The translations under genes and the position numbers were made by a program. A stretch of DNA of 64,000 nucleotides. Origin: Euryodendron excelsum. Taxonomy: Eukaryota; Streptophyta; Magnoliopsida; Ericales; Pentaphylacaceae. Of the stretch, positions 48,166 through 61,199 are shown one piece after another. The notes under the pieces are model-generated. The model saw only the letters and a program-made list of their open reading frames with translations, searched no databases and had not been told where the DNA came from. The stretch covers positions 2,130,001 to 2,194,000 of the forward strand of contig CM065398.1 in NCBI GenBank assembly GCA_033060915.1, read 5' to 3'. Position 1 is the stretch's first letter. Each line of letters opens with the position of its first letter.

Positions 48166-51100
48166 TCATATATGAATTGTTGTTGTTACTGTTTCTGGTG
48201 AAAGAAAAGTCTGTTAAATTTGTCTTCGAACATCCTTGGGAACCTAAGACAACTCCCCAATGAGTTTAATAAAGGCGGTACCATTGGATTAAAAAAAGGA
48301 GAAAGGAAAATCATAGAAGATTATTGATTTCTTTGCTTGATCACTAATATTTGGATTTAAACATTTGTCCAAAAAATAAACAGTCTATTTTTTTTTTTTT
48401 CACTCTAGTAAGAATCCTAGCAACGGTAGAGACAGGTAGAGCTTTCCTTTGCCAACAAGCACAGAGAGAAGTTAGGGGCAGTCTTCTTTTCAAAAAATTA
48501 ATTATTTAACATAAATAAAAAAAATTAAACAAAATAACGAAAGCAATTGTTGGAAGAGAATTCAACATAAAAGGGGAGAGAGGTGAGAGGAAGACCTTGG
48601 AAAGCAAAATAATCTTTAACTTACCTTATCTAATATGATTTTCAAAAAATTAATCATTTAATATATATTAAAAAAATTGAACAAAATAATGAAGCAGTGA
48701 GGTGTTGCAATTCGATGCTCCGCTTGTGTAAAAATCTTTACACGAACAATGCATTGATATTGAACTCTAAAAATAATAAGATGATTTAGCGATTACAGTG
48801 TATCTCTACATTTTGGATTAATGTAAGCAATTATTGGCTACCATCTTTTTTCCCCCTTATTTTTTTATTACTATTCTTAATTCATATATTCAATGATATG
48901 ATAACCAGTGGCAGTTCTACGAGTTTTTTTAATGGGATCGATTAATGACTTATTTTTATATTAACTTGTCATTTTACAAATTTATCAAAAATCAATATTT
49001 TTTTTTGTAATATATAACTAAAAACTTGAATTAAATTATTAAAAGAAAAATCTAAGTAAAGAGTATATTTAAATTTAAAATTTTAATCATCAATTATCTA
49101 ACCTACTGAAACATGTAATAATCTTACAAAATAGAATTATATAAAAAATCAATCTTTAAAATTTAATCAACACTTTCTTAAATTACTAAAACATGTAATA
49201 ATGTCACAAAATAGAAGTATATAACACATCAATCTTATTAAATCTTATTTACTACAACTAAATAATAAATAGAAACAAAAAGCAAATAAATATTACCCTA
49301 AATTATAGGATTAGAGTTACTGAATATTGACCGCATATAATTTTTTACTATAAAATTACACTATTTTGAACAATTAAATGTTTAAAATTTAAAGATTAAT
49401 TTAAAATTTCCAAATAGAAAAGGATATAGATTTCATAACCTTCCCTCTCATGTGAAAGTAACTATTTTCTGTATTAATAGTTCAAGACTAGACAATAGAC
49501 ATGGGATGCGTGATTTCCTAAGCATGTACGTATATTACAAATATAAAGAATTCCTAAAATAAGTAGAGTCAGATTATATTTAAGTAGGATCAAGTTATAT
49601 ATATAGTAAAGTAAATAATTATTTTGTCCCTCTAATTTTGTCTCAAATTTTAATGTTATCTCAAAACTTTTGGTTTTATTCTATTTAACTTCTACTTTTA
49701 AAAATAAGTTAATGTAGTCCAACACTTTAACATAGATCAGAAAAGTAAAAAATTAATTACAATTTGAGCCTATCAAGTTTCAATTATGAATTAATATCAT
49801 TTCATCCTTTTGAACAAAAAATCTTTATATTTTCACCCTTATGCTATTAAAATTTAAGTTCATATAAATCCTACAAACAGGAGGAAAAATTTGACATAGC
49901 TTTTTCGGTCAAATGCAAATTATCGACACCTTAACTTTTTCGGTCACATTCAAAATATAAGATATGTTTTTGTATGTTTTTAAATATACCGTTTCAAATG
50001 TGCCCTTAATATTGGCAAGCCAATAACTAGTAGTCAACGAAAGTAAGGTTCTTTGGATAAATTTGATAATTTTTTTATCCATGAAATCACCACACCCCAC
50101 CCCACCCCCCCCCGGGGCGCCTTTTTTTTTTTGCTTGACAGAATAATATCCAACTTTGGCCAAACACACACCCTTACCTTTGAATTCTCATAATTGAGGA
50201 GGTGAAAATATAAGAAACTTTAATTCAAAGGGAAAAGTGATATTAAGTCCTTATGGAGAAAATCAATGTACAATTAATTTTAATTTTTGTCGCTTATTTT
50301 TTAATGTGAACTACATTAACTTACTTTTAGAAGTTGAAGGACTTCAAAAGAACAAATAAATAGTTTGAGGGATGATGTTAAAATTTTAAGTAAAGTTGGA
50401 GGAATAAAATAAATATTTAGCCTAAATATGAAATTTTCTTGAAAATATTACATTTATTAAGGGACTTTTTAAAACTTAAGTGGGGCCCACTAACCACACA
50501 ATGAATAACATGGCGCTACGCATGACGACAGCACCAACTACTGCTACTCAAATTTAAAATTTATGGTTGAGGACTCATCCATTCGTTAAAAGTAAAAGTT
50601 AAAAGGAAACTATTATCTAAATTTTAAAACAAGGATGCTACCTTCCTACAGTTGTTTTCTCCGATCGGCAAAAACGGAGATCCTGTTACTTGTTACCAAC
50701 ATGGAAAGCATAAATTTTGAGATGATGAAAATGAAAAGTACGTAGGGTGTTTATGCTTGTTATTATCATTATATTATTATGTTATTAATATTATTACTAC
50801 TTTGAAATCATAAATCCTTAATTTTCATAAACTTTAATTTTCGAACCTTTCTTTTTGATTTTTTTTTTCTTCTTTTAAGTGTGTTTAGTTTCTCAGAGTG
50901 GTACTCCAGGCTTTGGAGGTCTGGTTGAGGAGTTTACTAACCCGAGCTTAAGTTTAACTTTGAAGCAAAACAACTCAACATGGTATCATTTTTGTTTTTT
51001 GTTTTCTTGTTTTGTTTCCAAAATTTTATAAAACCGAAAATAAAGAAAGTTTGGTTATGCATTTGTTTTCAAATATCTGAAAACAATTTCCATGTCATAA

Positions 51101-51948
51101 ATAGTTTGTGTAAAGAGCAACGCAATATACAAATAGGAAAAGCATATGTAAATGAATACAAAGTGATGTAATTGCATTTGGACATTTAATTTTGAAACAA
51201 AGAATCTATCAAAGATGACTTATAATTATAAAACTACTATTGCCATATCATTCTGTTTAAATATTCTGTATCAAAGTATGTAAGAGTAAAAATTTCGTTG
51301 TATAAATTACATTTACTTAGTACACAAAAACCGAACCAACAATGCCACCATAGATCGGTTTGGTTTAGGCAATGATAGAGGTTTGGTTGGATTTTGGGTT
51401 TCAAAATGACCAACCTGATTATTTCGACTCGGGACTCGGGCAAGTGTGCTCAAGACCCGAACCAAACAACCCAACCCAAGACCGAAGTAGACTTGACTAT
51501 ATATGACACAATTTTAAGTATATATTACATGTGTATTTATATTATTATTTTTTGAACGAAATTATTACTGATTTGTTTTTTTATGTGTTTATTTTATTTT
51601 TTTAAATTAAGAATGCTAGATTGAGGCTACTTTTCACAAAGTCTAAATACATAAATAAGACAATGTCCAATGGAGGTGGAAATAATCCGACCCAAATCGA
51701 ACATACACAAACCATTGGCCCTAAGCCCCTAACCGAACTACCCCAAACCTTCTGAAATTGGGTCAGTTTGATTTTACGAAATCTGTTTGGTTCAGAGTTC
51801 AAAAATATAGAAAAATAGTTCAAATTTTGGTCCAGTGCGAACACGACCCAACCTGACCTCATCGCACCATGCACAACCCTTCATTTAATTGTGATATAGC
51901 ATGAACCTTTAACACGTAATTACCAGACAAAACACCAAGGAGGAAGAG
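48166..51948. other. Gene-poor AT-rich stretch
   Basis: No gene seen. Contains a G-quadruplex-type C/G run at 50091-50118. At 51300-51860 there is a patch rich in CCGAACC/CCCAACC motifs on both strands, probably an old transposon. Confidence 0.45.
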
Positions 51949-52014
51949 GATGATGACACAAATCAAGTAATTGTAAGTCCCCGCCCTCCTATCTTTTGTT
52001 GCACTTGGGCATTG

Positions 52015-52056
<42 letters not shown>

Positions 52057-52134
52057 CTCGATGACGACGACGACGACGCAAATCAAGTAATTGTAAGTCC
52101 CCACTCTGCTATCTTTTGTTGCACTTGAGCATTG

Positions 52135-52194
<60 letters not shown>
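51949..52194. repeat. 120-bp tandem duplication ending in (CT)n
   Basis: 51949-52068 and 52069-52188 share CAAATCAAGTAATTGTAAGT, CTATCTTTTGTTGCACTTG and GCATTGATA, each followed by a (CT)n run (52019-52052 and 52139-52194). The left CT tract is followed by (GAC)n at 52060-52078. Confidence 0.9.
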
Positions 52195-52197
<3 letters not shown>

Positions 52198-53263
52198 TTT
52201 GTGTTTGTGTGTGTGTGTAAGGAGAAGTAGGAGTTTCATTTATAAAACCAAGCCCCTACACAATCCTCATCTATGGTTCAGCAATCACCTCCTACATAAT
52301 AGCATAACCTCAACAGCTCAAACCAACTTTTGTAAGGACACTTATCACTAAACAGGACAACCCAATGCATTAGGGCTTCTATAAATTTAGTGTACAAGGA
52401 TAGTCAGATGTACGCAACTTTACTCCATTATACAGAGCAGCTATTTTCATATTCCAACCCTCCAATGAGGCAACATTATCCCTACGCCAATGCCCAACTT
52501 GCACGTAAAAATGAGACAACAGATACCACTTAATGACAACCACAATTAGGCTTGTGAACAGGTTTGAGCTTGAAAAACAAGAGGCAAACTAGGTGCACAA
52601 GCTATAGCTCGAGACCGTTTGTACACTCAAGAGCTGTGTATGAGCATGATTTACACTATCTAAGCAAGAAACTAGTAAGAGAAATACCTAAAACATCTGA
52701 GAGCAACAGGGGAGAATTTTTTGTTTTCTGTACTGAGAAAGGCAAATTATTTCCCAAATAAAAGACAAAGGAAGCAAAAAGTTGTTCAGCTGTTCAGCAC
52801 CACATACACACAAGCTTGATGGAAAAGTAATACAAATTAAAATCCATAAATCCAAATTAGACACTAAGCTACCACGTTAAGTAGGCTTCAATTACAACCA
52901 AAGTAACTGTCTAGTCATGCACAATATACTTCTTGCACCCAGCCAATTGATATTTACAACAGGAAAAGTGAGAGTTTGTAGTACTCACATGATTGATTCT
53001 CTTCATCTGGTTTAAAAGAAAATGGGGGGGACAAGAAAACGGAAGACATGATGACAAAGATATGATACAACAATTGACACTTACATTGAAAGGGGTGGTA
53101 GAAAGGACACCCCATTGTGTACCTCAATCCTAGGAAAATTAACAAAGAAATACACAAAACTGGGATACCAGGTAACGTTCATTACCAATTTATCCATCTT
53201 AATTTTCTTTCAGTGGAAGCCGGTATCTAGTAATTTTTTTTTTCTTCCTTTTTTCCCTATTTT
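52195..53263. other. 3' flank of RAN1, no other gene seen
   Basis: The 3' untranslated region of the minus-strand ATPase gene should lie at the right end of this stretch. No further coding signal. Confidence 0.4.
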
Positions 53264-53740
53264 CTACTCTACAGTTATTTCTAGTATAGTGGTAAGTCTG
53301 GGCTTTTTGTATCTTCTAAGAAGCAAAGACGAGCACACAACACTTACTGATGAGAGAGCCATGCATGCACCAGCAGCCCATGGAGGCAACTTCATCTTTA
53401 CCCAAGGAAAGAATACTCCAGCAGCAATAGGAACTGCTATCAAATTGTAGGCCATGGCAAACACATAATTCCATCTGATGCGAGAGAATGTCTTTCTCGA
53501 GAGATCAATAGCTGTGATTACATCTTCCAAGCTATTTCTCATCAACACATAGTCAGCAGCCTCAATGGCAATATCTGTTCCTGCCCCAATTGCCATACCA
53601 ACATCTGCTGCAGCTAAGGCAGGAGAATCATTGATACCATCACCCACCATTGCCACTATGCTTCCGTCTTTCTGAAATGAACGGATGACATCAGCTTTTC
53701 CTGCTGGCATCACCTCTGCCCTCACATCTTGAATGCCAAC
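53264..53740 (-). CDS. RAN1: RAN1 last exon: hinge, last two membrane segments, stop
   Basis: Acceptor TTGTCAG|GTTGGC. Encodes [20 protein letters not shown], the GDGINDSP hinge and the last two membrane helices. It ends ITVE and TAG (53266-53264). Confidence 0.95.
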   Translation of the reverse strand, partial: VGIQDVRAEVMPAGKADVIRSFQKDGSIVAMVGDGINDSPALAAADVGMAIGAGTDIAIEAADYVLMRNSLEDVITAIDLSRKTFSRIRWNYVFAMAYNLIAVPIAAGVFFPWVKMKLPPWAAGACMALSSVSVVCSSLLLRRYKKPRLTTILEITVE

Positions 53741-56700
53741 CTGACAAGTGAATTCGGAAGTACAGAATTCAATACAATAAACCAATAATTATCAAATCAA
53801 AATCGCTTTCATGGAACATCATTTGTAACAGATTTTAAGATGCGACATCCAGGGGTTCAAACATTCCTTCTACTACTCAAGTTTAATATAGTATTAGCAA
53901 TCAAATTTTGAGATCTAAGTCAATTCCAGGCAGCGTATGAGAGGCCCACCATAAACCCTACAAAGAGGAAGAAAGAATAAAGTTCAATATTCCTTGAGGG
54001 ACAAAATTATTTGTTGTTAGAAACTGGTTACAGATTTTGACTTCAACGTCAATAATTTTACAGATAGACTTGAAAAAAAAAAAAAAATCCAAGACATATA
54101 GGGACATTATGTTTTCACCTCAAAGGGATGATTTCTGTTTTCGTTTTTTGGAATTTTCCAAAACTGCGTTTGGCAAACTAATTCCGGAAACTATTTTCAC
54201 CGAGACTGTGATTGCTAAACTTGTTCCAGAACTTGTTTTAGGTACCAAGAAAAAGGTGTTTTTGGAGTTTCTGGAACCGCTTTCATTCGAATATGAAAAC
54301 AATTGTGTTTTCAATGGTCCCATTTTCTTGTTTCTGAGAACGCGAAATGAAAATGAAAATAGAAACAGAGCCGTAACCAAACAGGCCCTGTTTTCATTTC
54401 AGAAATTTTTTTATAAGTAAGTTTTCATTTTCAGAAATTTCAAAAAATAAATTGAAACAAAAGTGAGCTGTCAAAATAGTAAATATATGTATTTATGGAA
54501 AAAAAAAAAAAAGAGGCCCTTGAATTTCTAAAAATATTGGAAACTTATGAAAGGAGAAATAAAGTCAATTTGAGTTGAAAGAAGTGAGAAAACACCTTAT
54601 ATTCCAATTGCAGGGTTGATTTCTAGGATGACGTGTAAAATAAAATAAAATAAAAACTCACCTCCCTAGCAACAGCTTGAGCTGTCCTCCAATTATCCCC
54701 GGTTACCATGACAGGTTTGACACCCATTCTCCTAAGGCCTTCCACAACCACAGCAGCTTCTCTCTTTAGTGGATCTGCTACCCCCAAAACACCAATTAAG
54801 GCACTATCATATGCAACTAGGATACCCGTATTTGCACTTTCTTCTAACTCTACTACAAAATCTTCCGCTTGTGTAGGAATGGTGACCCCATTTTCTGTCA
54901 GTAGCTTTCTGTTACCAACCTGTTCAGCATGCATGATCATGAATTATTAAAAAATTATGAAGATTATTTTCTTTGCTTCAAACTGTATGGAGCTATTGTG
55001 CCAAAAACTCACCAAAACCTGTTTTCCATTGATAAAGCACTGAACACCTCTCCCGGGAAGAGCAGAGAAATCTGAGACATCAAGAAGCCATGCAAAGAAT
55101 TTGGACTCTTTGCTGTGGTTTCCTGCATCGTTGGTAGAGGAAGGCTCATCAAAGAAATGGAAGTGACGGGCATATTCCACTATTGCTTTTGCCAATGGGT
55201 GTTCACTGCTAGCCTGAGCCATAGAAATAAGCCTTAATCATTGGTTATTCATAGTTTATTACTGACTTACTGTTTGAATATATCCACTTCCTTCAACACC
55301 CCCAAACCAACCACTCCCTTCCCCACTTCCTTCTTTCCCCTTCCAAAACAAAAGAGGAATAAATAATAGAGAGAGAGAGAGAGAGAGAGAGAGGTTCAAG
55401 CCCCGTCCAGTTCTCAATGTTATGGTTCAGTTTTCAATCACAGCTTGGTTGTGAACTATAAAAAGGGCATGTTGTCCTCTCCCCTGCACTAAATGCCCGT
55501 TTTTGTTTGTAATAAAATTGTGGAGATGTTCATTCCTCCATAGATTATAAGCAGCAGTTACATTAAAATCGGGAAGGGGTCAGGGGAACAAGACAGGATA
55601 AGTAACCTTGAAAGGAATAGAAAGTCAAAATGGATGGAGGGGAAGGACCAAATTAATCAAGAAATTTGGAATTACCTCTGCAGAAGCTACCAATGTAATG
55701 AATTCTCCACGTTCCATTCCTGTTAAAACTCTGGCAGTTGTAACTGTGGCTTTCCCCTGGGTTAGGGTGCCTGTTTTATCAAAAACCACATATTTAATCT
55801 TCTGAGCCCTCTCCAATGCATCTCCTCCTTTTATTAGCACACCATTATTAGCTCCAACCCCAGTTGAAACCATGACAGCAGTTGGGGTGGCCAAACCGAG
55901 TGCACATGGGCATGCAATCACCACAACCGATATTGAGAACATGAGAGCAAAAACAAAATAGTTGCCATTTTCTGGTAGCCATTCTTCTGGGTAAGCTCCC
56001 AGAACTCCACCAATATACCTATAAATATTATTAAAGATTGAAATTAAAAAAAAATTGTGACAAATTCCACTGACATCATCAATTAACTAGCAACAAGACC
56101 ATGATGAGTTGATCCATTGTTAGCTTACCACCCCAATAATGTCAACAAGGACATAGCGACCACTGTAGGGACAAAAATGCTAGCAACCTGCAAGTCAGAC
56201 ATATCTAGTGTGAGGATAATGACAACACTTTCCAGAGAGAGTTTTCAGACAATAAAATAACAAACTAGAGAAAAATGCATAACCCCAAGAAGAATAGGCA
56301 AGTTAAGACTATGCACACTGCCTTGAAATTCTTAAATTTTTCTTCAATTGCAGTTCTAGAAAAGAAAAAGTTATTGTTTCATATTTTTTTCTCATACTTT
56401 ATTAGATTTCTTTGTTCCGGGAGTATTTTCAACATATAGTTTTGGTAAAGTGAAACAGTAGAAAAAGAACCCATATGGCTAAAATACACTCGTAGAGAAA
56501 AGTTATCCAACATGCAAATCAATTTCAACTCAAGCACAGATGGTAAGGAGCCAATAACAATAAATATGCCTTGCTTTTTCTTGAGAACATAAACATGCAG
56601 GCGGGCCCGGAGGGGGGGTGGGGGGGTGGGGGAGGACCAATAAAAGTGAAACTGATCCAAGCACATAAGGATGCAAAATACTCAACTCACAGCCAGCTCA

Positions 56701-57861
56701 GCTGGAGGCTTATTCAAGATCAGCAAGTGAGAATAAAGAGGCAAACTTATTCATAATCTGAAGCTCACTAAATTATTAAGCATGACTTGAACTTGGCTCT
56801 ATAAGCCAATAAGGACTAATAGATTATGTGAAAAACTGAGGAACTCAAGCCCAGCTTAGTCAGAGCCTCACTCAAAATCAGCTTGAAAGATAAATAAATC
56901 AGTCAAGCTAGATAACATTTAGAATTTCAGTACTTGTTTGAGCCAAGCTGAAACAACCCACTATTTTGCTTGGCTCGACCTCAAGACCCTGCAGGCTCCA
57001 AGTACAAAATGAAAAATAAACTCCAATAGCAATTTCAAAAAGATTCAAGAAGCATTCCAAGAGAATCCATTATAGGGAGTCCTATGAGTGCCATCATTTC
57101 TCCCACATAAGCTTTAACTACCTGTTTTTTCCTAAACTGGCTAAACTTAAGTCCGATAAATGTTCCTCGCACTCTGTTTGTCCACAGGGAGCAAAATTCT
57201 GTATTGTTCGAGGAACCTTTTTCACGAGGAAAGTTATTCTCTTCTCCAATCTTTTTGTTGTTTGGTGATATGATGAAACTTTGTCCAGTAAATAGCTTTC
57301 TCGAGTTTGTTTGTTCATATATATTTAGAAGCACAATAGAGAAGGCTGGTTAATATTTTAGTTCTTTGATCTTGGCCTATAACAGGGAGAGGAAATTCAA
57401 TGCAAAAAGAATGAAGGTAAATGCCTGCAAGAATACAAGTAAAATAATTGAGATGAAAATGAAGCAGAAATGAGTTCAAGTAGTGTATGATACATGGACT
57501 CTACTAAAATGTGTTAAGTACCTGTATTGGACACTTGACACTTGGGTAAGCATGTGGGTAATATGTGTCCAACATGTATTGCTAGACATTCACCCAACAA
57601 AAATATCTAGTAATTCGTGTTTACCATATAAATATGTATAGAATTCCCATATTATACGTGAAATGCTCTATAACACTTTGTAAACACTATATTATTCCAT
57701 AAATAAAAGAAGTATATAAAGAAATATGAATATTTTACTATGTTCCAGTGTCCTTAGATATGAGAATTAGATGAATCCAACACTTAAGACGTACCCGCAC
57801 CCAACAACCCTTACCCAAGTTCATGTAACATAGCAAGTAGTAATACGGAGAATACATATTT

Positions 57862-57916
<55 letters not shown>

Positions 57917-60900
57917 AAAAACTGTTTATATCAGCCTAGATGAAGATTGTATGAAAACTGACCCCCAAAAAAAAACCAAAAAAAGAAAGGCTTTATGAAG
58001 GAGAAAGAAGAAGAGGAAAAAGAAATCTTCTCATAAATAGAACCAAAGAAAAGTGCCACCAGATAATAGACACACACACACCCAGAGAGAGAGAGAAGAA
58101 GAAGAAGAAGAAGAGAGAAGAGAGTAAAACAAGGAAGAAATAAGATGAGAGAAGCTGGACTAGTGTTGCTAAACTCTCTTTTCATATATTATTGTCCCAA
58201 ATCTCCATTCATGACCCCCATGGGGTAGAAACGTTGGCATGGGACTCTTGCTTAGGCACGAATGATCACGAGTTCAATCTCCCCAATGGACAACCTATCG
58301 GGTTACTTGGAACCTGGGTGTGGTGGACATGTCCATGTGTCCCGGGGGATTAGTCCCCATGAAGGAAGGTGGGGATACCCCTAGGCCCTAGTCATAAAAA
58401 AAAAAAAAAAAAGTATATATATACATCTCCATTCATTTTAGTAAGGTTGGAGAACAACCACCTATAAAGCATGGACACAGATACTCAATACAAATACAAC
58501 ATGATTTAGGTATGTTAATACATCAATTTCTAGGAAAATAGAATGCATATATATATATATATATAGGATATGGAAATATATATACATATATCTATGTACA
58601 TTTTATGGATGTGTTATGCAAATAAATAAATAAATGATTGACTTAGTTATAATCTAAACAGCACGAACACTCCTAAAAAGTTGTCGTTCTGGTGTTGGAC
58701 ACACCACTTGGCAAACACTCCCCAACATGGGTCGGATACGCATCCAAAACATGACCTACTATTTTTTAAAACTAGACACACTTTGAACATTTGAGGGACA
58801 CACGTGTCCGTCCTTTAGACACTTGTGTCCATCACTTACACACACATAAAACACATTGCAAGTTTTATGAAAATAACTTATTATTCAATTATAAAATAAA
58901 AATAATATGATTTAACACCTAATTTCATGTTTAAGCTATGAAATACATTGTTTTCCATTTTAATTAGTATTGTCTTGCAATTTGCTCTTTATCTTTGAGC
59001 AAAATATTTCTTATAAGATATATAAAAATATCAAATATATATTTTTACTATGTCATGTCCAAAATTACTATGTTGTGTTGTGTTATGTTGTGTCACATCC
59101 GTGTCGCGTGTTCGTGTCCATGCTTCTTAGGTGATAATATTTGGATGACAACCATATCTCATTATGAAGTTATCACTCATTTAAATTCCTCACTTAGGAA
59201 TCATAATTTGTAGAAGAAACATGAAGGTTAGGTAGTAGGTACTATAGACATGGACTGGCGACCAGTAAGTTAAACCCAATTCTTCCTCTCTATAAAGCAG
59301 TCAAAGTATTTGAAAATTGTCATGTTTTCCCAAACAATTATACTATAATGCTAGACTACAACTGCCACATGTCAATATTCAAAATGTTTCTGATGTGTGT
59401 CCAAGTCACATATGAGAAGTATAAGATACTTTTCAAAATTGTAAAGAGTTAATTTCAGATTATGAATATCTGTTTTCGAGTAACAAGCATGCACAATGAC
59501 ACGGGTACAGATAGGAACACAAGACATGGCTATTTTCAAAAAATAAGAATACGGATACAAGGGGAGAAGACAAATAATATATACTTGTTACATAATAAGA
59601 AGAATGGACACGGACAAGTGACACGAAGATAAATACGAACACAGAGACATGGCAATTTTAATAAAATGAAAGAAATGATATGGCGCGACAATGGTAACAA
59701 TTTATATGTTATATATTTTTTATGTCATATATATGAATATTTCACTAAAAGATAGTGAAAAATTACAAGATCACACTAATTAAAATTAAAAATAATATTT
59801 CTCATAGCTTAAATGTCAAATTATGTAACCCAAATCAAACTTGCAAGTTGTTTCGTGTTTCCTTGCGATGGAAAAGTGTCTGAAGTGTGTCATGTTCTAA
59901 ACAATCGAAGAATAATAAGACACGTTTGAACGCATGTCTGAAATAGACACGACACCTTCTAAGAAGTGCCGATACTTAAATTATATATTTGATTTGTTAT
60001 GTATATGAACGTAACATCCATAAACCACCAAAAGTATATAAAAAAAAATAACACTAATTCAACATTAAGAAACACCAAATCCATAATTTAATCATTATTT
60101 AACATAAAATATTTTGAAAAACAAGTTAATAGTTTAGATAGTATAAATTCATATATTTTTGTTTTATTATTGGATCTTAGGTTACTTTTGCCAAACTTGC
60201 AATGTGTTTTATGTGTGTCTGATAGACACGTGTGTTTCTCAAGTGCCCAAATCCTGTCTAAAGAGTGTCCAAGTCTAAATAAATTAAAAAAACATAATAG
60301 GACGCGTTTGGACTTATGTCCGACGTGTGTCCAGAGGTGTCCAACAAGTGTTAATGTCAAACACGGATACAACACCTTCTTAGAAGTGTTCGTGCTTCCT
60401 AGGTTTTCAATGAGCATCTTTTTTATATATAGAAAACTTTTACTCAAAGATAATAAAAAAGCCAGAATAACACTAATTAAAATTTAGGATAAATTACGCG
60501 GACCTCTCCTCAACATTTGAAGAAGTACAGGAAGCTACCATCACATTTACAAATTACACTGACCTCCCTTACTTTATTAACTTTGCTAAGCGATTCACCC
60601 CTCCGTTGGTCAACTATTAGTTAACCGAATGGAAAGCACTAACAAAAGCTTAATAATTTTCTTTAACGACTTTTCTACCCTTAACTACCCAAATTAAAAA
60701 CTAATTGAAATAATTTCACCATTTTCTCTTCTTCTTTTTTTCCTCCCTCTCTCTCTACTGGCTCCCAGTTTAGCTATTCCCTTCATTATTTTCTCGCTCT
60801 AAGTTCTCAATTTAGTTTCTCTCTGCTCTGGTTCACCTATCCACCACCACAATCTCGCCCTTGTCCACCAACACCATCAGCCTCCACCACTCCAGCTCAT

Positions 60901-61161
60901 TTTCACAAAATTGTAAAAATGGTGACAACCCAAGTTCATTTTCCATCACCTCCACATATGTAATTTCGACAAATTGGAGCACAAATCTCTTAACACTTAC
61001 CCAAAACAAACCCAAAATTCATATTCTAATCACCAAACCATGGCCAAACAATACAAACACCTAACCATCATCACACAAACCTGAACCACAAAAGCTAGTA
61101 AAAAATCACAAAATCAAAATCGGTAACTCCAGAATTTTAAAATTACAAAATCAAAATCCAT

Positions 61162-61199
<38 letters not shown>

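Noticed and set aside
51859..52239. 126-codon minus-strand frame rich in Arg-Glu
   Set aside because: The Arg-Glu repeats are just the (CT)n microsatellites read in frame.
54037..54420. 127-codon plus-strand frame in the last RAN1 intron
   Set aside because: It lies inside a MITE-like segment rich in TTTTC/GAAAA and resembles no protein.
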